Below, piece after piece: positions 16,601 to 20,075 of a DNA stretch of 20,075 nucleotides. Source of the DNA: Psychrobacter sp. UBA6766 (GTDB taxonomy: Bacteria > Pseudomonadota > Gammaproteobacteria > Pseudomonadales > Moraxellaceae); contig NZ_DKGQ01000039.1 of assembly GCF_002453355.1 (NCBI RefSeq), positions 123,296-143,370 on the forward strand, written 5' to 3'. Under the pieces are notes generated by a model. That model did no database searches, was not told where the DNA came from, and saw only the letters and a program-made list of their open reading frames with translations. The first letter of the stretch is position 1. Each line of letters opens with the position of its first letter. Position numbers and translations under genes: made by a program.

Positions 16601-17666
16601 CGTCAGCTGCTTTTAGCGTAATCACCGCGTGCGCAAGGCGCTCTTCTTGCTGCGGCAGCTGATGAGTTAGCGCCTGCTGATCATTTTGCAAACGCTTGAC
16701 AGTGTCCCGGTTATGGGCAAGTTGGCTGTATTGGCTGTCAATCTCCAAGGCTTTATTGGCGGCGTTAAGTCGCTTAGCATCAGGAGCGAAATCCGTCTGC
16801 GCTTGCTTGGCGGCCGTAACTTCATTTTGATAATTATCGACGTTCTTTTGTAATTCTGCCACCGTTTCGAGCCAATTGATTTGGGCTTGTAGTCGTTGAT
16901 ACTGTTTTTGCTGTTTGGTTTGCGCAGTTTGATGCGAGGTTAATTTTTCATTAATCAGTGCTTCTTCATCGGCGTCTAATAACGTTAAACCATCTAAGCC
17001 AAACTGTAGTTTATTTAAAATCTCTTCTTCCGCGCGTTTTTTTTCAAAGACATGGGTCGATATCGTCGCATAGATATCTGTACCCGTGATTTTTTCTAAG
17101 ATATCGGCACGCTCATCGGCCTTAGCCTTTAAAAACGCGGAAAAACTCCCTTGCGCCAGTAAGATGGAGCGCGTGAACTGCTGAAAATCCATCCGTGTCA
17201 GCTCAACAATTTTTTCTTTGGTGCGTGACAGTTTGCTTTCTAGTATTTCATCGCCTTTAAGCTTGTCATCTTTGCTATCGGCATTACTGTCATCGTCAGT
17301 TTTAGGCGTTACCAAAGCGATTTCATGGGTGGCATCTTGCAAGTTACCATCAGCCTTGCCATAAGCGCGGCGCTGCCCCCATCGACATCGATATTGCGTG
17401 CCATTTAAATCAATGACCACTTCCGCAAAACACTCTGCCGTTTGCCGCGTCATGACCTCGTTGCTACTTTTACTGATGTTATTAATCCGCGGTGTCTCAC
17501 CATAGAGCGCAAGACAAATCGCATCCAAAATCGTGGTCTTGCCCGCGCCGGTCTGCCCAGTAATGGCAAAGATGCCTTCATTGATAAACGCAGAATCAGC
17601 AAAATCGATATGCCATTCGCCCTTTAAAGAGTTTAAGTTTTTGAGTCGCAGTTCGATTAGGCGCAT
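13653..17666 (-). CDS. sbcC: Exonuclease SbcCD ATPase subunit SbcC (Rad50-like)
   Basis: Bacterial Rad50 homologue that pairs with SbcD to cleave DNA hairpins and protein-blocked ends. Numbering is from the upstream ATG at 17738. RLIELRLKNLNSLKGEW (26-42) is the conserved opening. Walker A is GQTGAGKTT (61-69), and the Q-loop region contains RSILLAQGSFSAFLKA. A long Gln/Leu-rich coiled coil runs either side of the zinc hook CPLC (641-644, within EGDPCPLCGAREHPYG). The ABC signature LSGGEG (1262-1267), Walker B SLFLDE (1290-1295) and the switch His in GVISHV follow. I place the start at 17666 (1337 aa) because homology begins there; the longer form (from 17738) adds 24 unconserved residues, and neither start has a strong ribosome site. 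It is longer than E. coli SbcC (about 1050), from extended coiled coils. It follows sbcD on the same strand and precedes the WG-repeat gene by 21 bp. Confidence 0.95.
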   Translation of the reverse strand: MRLIELRLKNLNSLKGEWHIDFADSAFINEGIFAITGQTGAGKTTILDAICLALYGETPRINNISKSSNEVMTRQTAECFAEVVIDLNGTQYRCRWGQRRAYGKADGNLQDATHEIALVTPKTDDDSNADSKDDKLKGDEILESKLSRTKEKIVELTRMDFQQFTRSILLAQGSFSAFLKAKADERADILEKITGTDIYATISTHVFEKKRAEEEILNKLQFGLDGLTLLDADEEALINEKLTSHQTAQTKQQKQYQRLQAQINWLETVAELQKNVDNYQNEVTAAKQAQTDFAPDAKRLNAANKALEIDSQYSQLAHNRDTVKRLQNDQQALTHQLPQQEERLAHAVITLKAADAHTQSAHDTLQITLPKIAHARKLDAAIAQQMQVLNDQQKRRHSLATNTQGLRQEIENHTVQFNQDKAQLAMIEKYLIDAAALRDIDTDAANFDSHGSRLKALLKDNAALADEKIIHHQNIGQYQTKLDEYQQQQDATNALIAKAYEALSALQKQQAPLTQTQSLAAIRDEQEQIEHTHSQIEQVSFKAQQIETLATQINKINTALPTINDALTKLAASITDNEALMADAKGRRQDKQKLLDSWQQVASLERYITQLKEGDPCPLCGAREHPYGAHHPVLNKEVAEVTQTQQQISELDTTIKALEQTLSNHRIEYATTQNQIKQLQEQKTPLHEQIKKLCADSNDLIQPILAKTYSNAVTASMTQLSQIGIDMDLLTKQIANDSADDSTLIKERLVKENLSLLDTIKDQLGERKQSLKDMLVQYEALSDDFAKTRKTIEDFEKQQYRLANDIYEIKSNTQISAMALNAIDEKISTNFAELSQLKDAILAILNKYLAGKYELDAVTKPAALQPLLASIDQQVVLNKVNYEVHLDTLRQQRSSLVQLKQQFTAYKNAQQNLITAIGSVTVQIETKQAQLDKQEVELDDLLQAIIAKSEMLAQLTAERRDIFADNIFAGNVPNTDNDNSNININPDEEETRLRTILEQAHTEQAAAQRQLDSTELTFKQLQKQQQQLADQLTSATTALTAQEDIFQAALATSDFIDEAGFLRARLPAAERHSLTEQQQQISDTLKQAQSLLTQTMQALAEKKSTPLTTEDRETLVEQQQLIQNELQRLIEAIGAMSQQLKDNEEKKGNQQAQRQAIAQQKETLQVWRQLNELIGSSSGKKYRTFAQGLTFDIMVTHANAQLHKMSDRYLLTRDDNNPLELNVIDNYQGGEVRSTKNLSGGEGFIISLALALGLSQMASHNIRVDSLFLDEGFGTLDEESLDIALDTLTSLQQEGKLIGVISHVAALKERILTQIQVTKLSGGFSKITGQGCYHIAS

Positions 17667-17745
17667 GTTTCGGTCTTTGTCGTTTGAATGGATGGTTGTG
17701 ATTGGGATTTGGAGCTTATGTTTTAATGCCGCGCTCATTGCTCAT

Positions 17746-19287
17746 TTACTCAGCCCGACTGTCATCATGGTAGATATTATGGAGTATTTGCTGATAAGCG
17801 CTGCGTAATGACGCTTTTTGCGTATCGGCAATGCCATTGATTTCTAGGCATTTATCAAACACATCGAGCTCATTTAAGTCCTGTAAGTTTTCAGAGGCTT
17901 GCTGTTGATTGAGCACTTTATTATACGTTCGCGTGTTTTTAATTTTTAACACTTCACAAGTTAAGCCCTCGATCATGGCATTCACTTCTTCACGCAGCTC
18001 ATTGACGATTTCATCACCGTCATAAATCACTTCTAGCCAAATAGACTCTGACGGTTGCAATGATTTTATCGTAGCAGCGATGGTAGTCAAATCGCCCGTT
18101 ATCTGCGCCAATTTTTGAAAGCAAGGAATCGGCAACGAGATTACCTGCATTTGCCGTGACTCATCATGATGCAGTCGTTGAGATGTTAAATCAGACGTTG
18201 TAAAAGTGGAATCAAGCTGTACCGCCTCTGACTGAGTAAAGGATTCTTCATCGACGTTAATTACTGCGTTTTCTTCCTGCTCAACAAAAGCAAATAAATC
18301 ATCCATAAATTTAGGCGTTTGAGTGGCTGCTTTTTTTACTGCGGCTTTGGTAGAGGATAGAGAAGGTTCATTCTGCACGTTTGGTCCTGCTGGCGTGATG
18401 TTGTCTTTAGCATCTTCTTCAATATCCTGCTCTGTGGCACCAAATTGCACCAATAAAACCTGCTTTTGCTGCTTTGCTTCGCCAAAACCCATGGCGATAG
18501 GCGAGCCTGAATAGCGGATATGCTCACAGCCGCCGACGCGCTGCGGTACGTGCAAATGCCCAAGTGCCACATAATTAAAGCCATCATCAAACATATCAGC
18601 GGAGATTTGACCGAGCGAGCCAACATAAAGATCGCGCACGCCATCATCTTCTGTAGTTTTACTACCTGCGGCGAATAAATGCCCCGTCGCGATAATAGGA
18701 ATATGGCGCTGATGAGCGTCGCTTAAATGCTCCTGTCTTGCTTTGGCAATGCTAGCCACTTCATCATAATGCGCTCGAATACCCTTGATAACATTGGCGT
18801 CTTTGCTATCCGTAGACTCGCCAGCATGACTATTTCGAACGTCACGATCACGCAGATAAGGCACAGCGGCGATAATACAATGCGGTGTGCCATCAATCGC
18901 GTCTAAAACCAACACTTCATCATTTAAATCGTCACAAGCAGTACCGATGACATGGACATTTAGAAACTTTAAGACTTTACTTGGAGCATCTAAAAAAGTC
19001 GGGGAGTCGTGGTTGCCCGCGACGATGACAATATGCTCGCAGCACAATTTTGATACTTTGCCTAAAAACTCATAATACAGCGCTTGGGCTCTGTTACTTG
19101 GCGTCATGGTGTCAAAGATATCACCGGCAACGATAAGTACGTCCACTTTTTGCGCGCTAATGGTCTCTTGTAGCCAACTCAAAAAGGCTTCAAATTCCTC
19201 ATAACGCATGCGCCCATAAAGTCTGCGTCCCAAATGCCAGTCGGAGGTATGAAGAATAGTAAGCGGTTTAATAGCAAATGCAGGCAT
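17746..19287 (-). CDS. sbcD: Exonuclease SbcCD nuclease subunit SbcD (Mre11-like)
   Basis: Calcineurin-like phosphoesterase subunit of SbcCD, providing the Mn2+-dependent nuclease. Metal-binding motifs in order: HTSDWHLG (13-20; Asp16, His18), VAGDIFD (53-59; Asp56), VAGNHDSP (89-96; Asn92, His93), ATGHLF (200-205; His203) and ALGHLHVPQ (241-249; His244, His246). The C-terminal capping domain (LPIPCFQKLAQITGDL, 385-400, to the end) resembles that of E. coli SbcD. Between about 285 and 380 lies an acidic, Ser/Thr/Gln-rich insert, absent from the roughly 400-residue E. coli protein, bringing the total to 513. The start at 19287 is the first in-frame ATG before the conserved strand; its ribosome site is poor. 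Its TAA lies 7 bp from the first possible sbcC ATG (79 bp from the preferred one), consistent with an operon. Confidence 0.94.
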   Translation of the reverse strand: MPAFAIKPLTILHTSDWHLGRRLYGRMRYEEFEAFLSWLQETISAQKVDVLIVAGDIFDTMTPSNRAQALYYEFLGKVSKLCCEHIVIVAGNHDSPTFLDAPSKVLKFLNVHVIGTACDDLNDEVLVLDAIDGTPHCIIAAVPYLRDRDVRNSHAGESTDSKDANVIKGIRAHYDEVASIAKARQEHLSDAHQRHIPIIATGHLFAAGSKTTEDDGVRDLYVGSLGQISADMFDDGFNYVALGHLHVPQRVGGCEHIRYSGSPIAMGFGEAKQQKQVLLVQFGATEQDIEEDAKDNITPAGPNVQNEPSLSSTKAAVKKAATQTPKFMDDLFAFVEQEENAVINVDEESFTQSEAVQLDSTFTTSDLTSQRLHHDESRQMQVISLPIPCFQKLAQITGDLTTIAATIKSLQPSESIWLEVIYDGDEIVNELREEVNAMIEGLTCEVLKIKNTRTYNKVLNQQQASENLQDLNELDVFDKCLEINGIADTQKASLRSAYQQILHNIYHDDSRAE

Positions 19288-19321
19288 AAGTGAACTTAAT
19301 AATGAGTAGAAGACTGCGATT

Positions 19322-19330
19322 ATTCTAGCA
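19322..19330 (-). promoter_or_regulatory. Candidate extended -10 promoter of the sbcDC operon
   Basis: Read on the - strand the sequence is TGCTAGAAT, an extended -10 (TGn plus TAGAAT, five of six). It would start transcription about 28 nt before the sbcD ATG. No good -35 is visible, which extended -10 promoters can tolerate. Confidence 0.42.
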
Positions 19331-19396
19331 AGAATTACTGCGGTTTGCTGTGGTTATAAACTTATAGTAGATTCACTTTATATACGATACAGTGCT

Positions 19397-19597
19397 ATGG
19401 CTAATGGTCTGTTAAAAGTAGTTTCATTATACCAGTCTGTTTTAAGTGGTCTGTTAATAGGCTTTTGGGGTGAAACAGCTGATTCCCTTAGGGTATACCT
19501 TATATCAGAAAACAATCATCTTGGTTCTGCGAATCATGTATTAGCTTTTCTGGTGGGCAGCTTACCGTTGGCAGATGACAATTTAAAGAGTACTTGA
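19397..19597 (+). CDS. Possible small protein of 66 residues (uncertain)
   Basis: An ATG at 19397 opens a 66-codon frame ending with TGA at 19595-19597, one base before the stem of a terminator. The product has a mildly hydrophobic N-terminal half (GLLKVVSLYQSVLSGLLIGF, 4-23) and resembles nothing I recognise. No ribosome-binding site precedes the ATG and no firm promoter is seen, so chance is likely. What favours it is only the position relative to the terminator and unremarkable codon use. The same transcript could instead be a small RNA. Confidence 0.2.
   Translation: MANGLLKVVSLYQSVLSGLLIGFWGETADSLRVYLISENNHLGSANHVLAFLVGSLPLADDNLKST
19405..19457 (+). repeat. Cluster of short direct repeats (TGGTCTGTTAA)
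   Basis: TGGTCTGTTAA occurs exactly at 19405-19415 and 19447-19457, with a diverged third copy (AGTCTGTTTTAA, 19434-19445) between them. They lie at the beginning of the 66-codon frame, so they could be protein-binding sites, part of a dispersed repeat, or chance. Confidence 0.45.
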
Positions 19598-19598
19598 T

Positions 19599-19629
19599 AA
19601 CCAGATTGCTTATGCTCTCTGGTTTTTTT
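19599..19629 (+). terminator. Intrinsic terminator on the + strand in the sbcD-dehydrogenase gap
   Basis: AACCAGA (19599-19605) and TCTGGTT (19618-19624) form a perfect 7-bp stem with a 12-nt loop, and a run of seven T residues (19623-19629) follows. No recognised + strand gene precedes it; only the uncertain 66-codon frame does. Confidence 0.78.
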
Positions 19630-19721
19630 GATTGAAGATTTCTACATTTATGCCTTTGCTTTAACAGACTTTTTTATTTTTTTGTCGTGTGCAGAGAAAA
19701 ATAAGTTAAAGATTTTTTTAC

Positions 19722-19772
19722 TAGCTGCTTTAGCGATAATCATTATTTAAGATAATCTCGTTAAAGCAGCTA
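19722..19772. repeat. Long inverted repeat downstream of the dehydrogenase gene
   Basis: TAGCTGCTTTAGCGA (19722-19736) is the inverse complement of TCGTTAAAGCAGCTA (19758-19772) except for one G-T wobble, giving a 15-bp stem around a 21-nt loop. Neither strand has a T-tract directly after the stem, so it is not a standard terminator, although it lies 38 bp past the dehydrogenase stop and may protect or end that mRNA. The left arm and loop contain CGATAATCATTATTT (19734-19748), which resembles part of a Fur box. Confidence 0.7.
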
Positions 19773-19810
19773 TGACTTAACTCTTAAATGTTAAGGGTAA
19801 ATTTGAAAAA

Positions 19811-20075
19811 TCAAGGAGTTAAAATGACTTTACGACATTCTTCTTCACGCTTTTCGAAAATTTCATAACCTTTAGCAGCGTCAGACAAATTCATACGGTG
19901 AGTAATAATAGCTTCAGGTGATAAATCACCATTTTCAATATATTCTAATAATTGTGGTAAATACTTGTGTACATGGGTTTGGCCCATTTTGAAAGTAAGC
20001 CCTTTATCAAAAGCGTCACCAAATAAGAAACCATGAATGGGTCCTGCATATATACCAGGAACACTAACGACCCCG
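19811..20075 (-). CDS. Zinc-dependent alcohol dehydrogenase, formaldehyde-dehydrogenase-like, C-terminal part only
   Basis: The frame is open at the right edge of the window and ends with TGA at 19811-19813; 87 residues are visible. Translated on the - strand it reads GVVSVPGIYAGPIHGF, then DKGLTFKMGQTHVHKYLPQL, then ITHRMNLSDAAKGYEIFEKR, ending CRKVILTP. This is the end of the Rossmann domain and the last helices of a medium-chain, zinc-dependent dehydrogenase. The KMGQTHVxxYLPxLL pattern and the ITHR...A..GY.IF...E tail point to the subgroup related to glutathione-independent formaldehyde dehydrogenases, often annotated as zinc-dependent alcohol dehydrogenase. The catalytic-zinc and NAD-binding motifs are outside the window, so substrate and cofactor cannot be judged. 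Confidence 0.85.
   Translation of the reverse strand, partial: GVVSVPGIYAGPIHGFLFGDAFDKGLTFKMGQTHVHKYLPQLLEYIENGDLSPEAIITHRMNLSDAAKGYEIFEKREEECRKVILTP

Larger units (their letters stand above)
19288..19810. other. Intergenic region between sbcD and the dehydrogenase gene
   Basis: These 523 bp carry the sbcDC promoter candidate (19322-19330, -) and three related GTCTGTT-type repeats (19405-19457). A 66-codon + strand ORF (19397-19597) is followed by a + strand terminator (19599-19629), T-rich DNA, and a long hairpin (19722-19772). Since a convergent arrangement is absent, the + strand terminator implies some + strand transcript starting inside this gap. Confidence 0.55.

Noticed and set aside
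17667..17738. 24-residue N-terminal extension of SbcC
   Set aside because: Conservation begins at the internal Met (17666); the extension has no family-like sequence and its start lacks a good ribosome site.
12570..19287. sbcD, sbcC and the WG-repeat gene as a new anti-phage defence system
   Set aside because: SbcCD is a normal housekeeping repair complex with intact canonical motifs, the surroundings are housekeeping genes, and no mobile or defence-island features are present; only the WG-gene linkage is unusual.

Overview
The window looks like a chromosomal segment of a gammaproteobacterium of the Moraxellaceae, most likely Psychrobacter. The basis is moderate GC, AT-rich intergenic DNA, Gln/Asn/Asp-rich proteins, and a housekeeping gene set with a very large (about 1,600-residue) NAD-dependent glutamate dehydrogenase. 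The genus is my inference from protein style; no database search was possible.

Layout, left to right. (1) 1-495 (+): the C-terminal end of the DNA polymerase III tau subunit (dnaX), open at the left edge. (2) 730-1629 (+): an orphan LysR-type regulator, ending at a bidirectional terminator (1671-1706) shared with the convergent argD. (3) 3175-1735 (-): a short operon of yacG (zinc-ribbon gyrase inhibitor) and argD (acetylornithine/succinyl-DAP aminotransferase). (4) 3426-4067 (+): a TrmB-fold methyltransferase whose usual catalytic residues are largely replaced. (5) 5683-4262 (-): an ABC1/COQ8-family atypical kinase with its own terminator. (6) 7276-5948 (-): purD (GAR synthetase) with a promoter candidate and a terminator. 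(7) 7645-12453 (+): the large NAD-GDH (gdhB), diverging from purD. (8) 19287-12570 (-): a probable operon sbcD-sbcC-WG-repeat protein, i.e. the SbcCD/Mre11-Rad50 nuclease followed after 21 bp by a secreted WG-repeat protein. (9) 19288-19810: a 523-bp gap with a + strand terminator, short repeats, a 66-codon ORF and a long hairpin. (10) 19811-20075 (-): the C-terminal end of a zinc-dependent alcohol/formaldehyde dehydrogenase-like protein, open at the right edge.

Most of the window is ordinary housekeeping: replication (dnaX), repair (sbcCD), purine synthesis (purD), arginine/lysine synthesis (argD) and nitrogen/carbon flux (gdhB). I see no mobile element, CRISPR array, rRNA or tRNA, and no convincing new multi-gene system. 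The points most worth following up are the TrmB-like protein with a rewritten active site, the secreted WG-repeat protein attached to sbcDC, the COQ8-like signature of the ABC1 kinase, the acidic insert in SbcD, and the possible small transcript between sbcD and the dehydrogenase.
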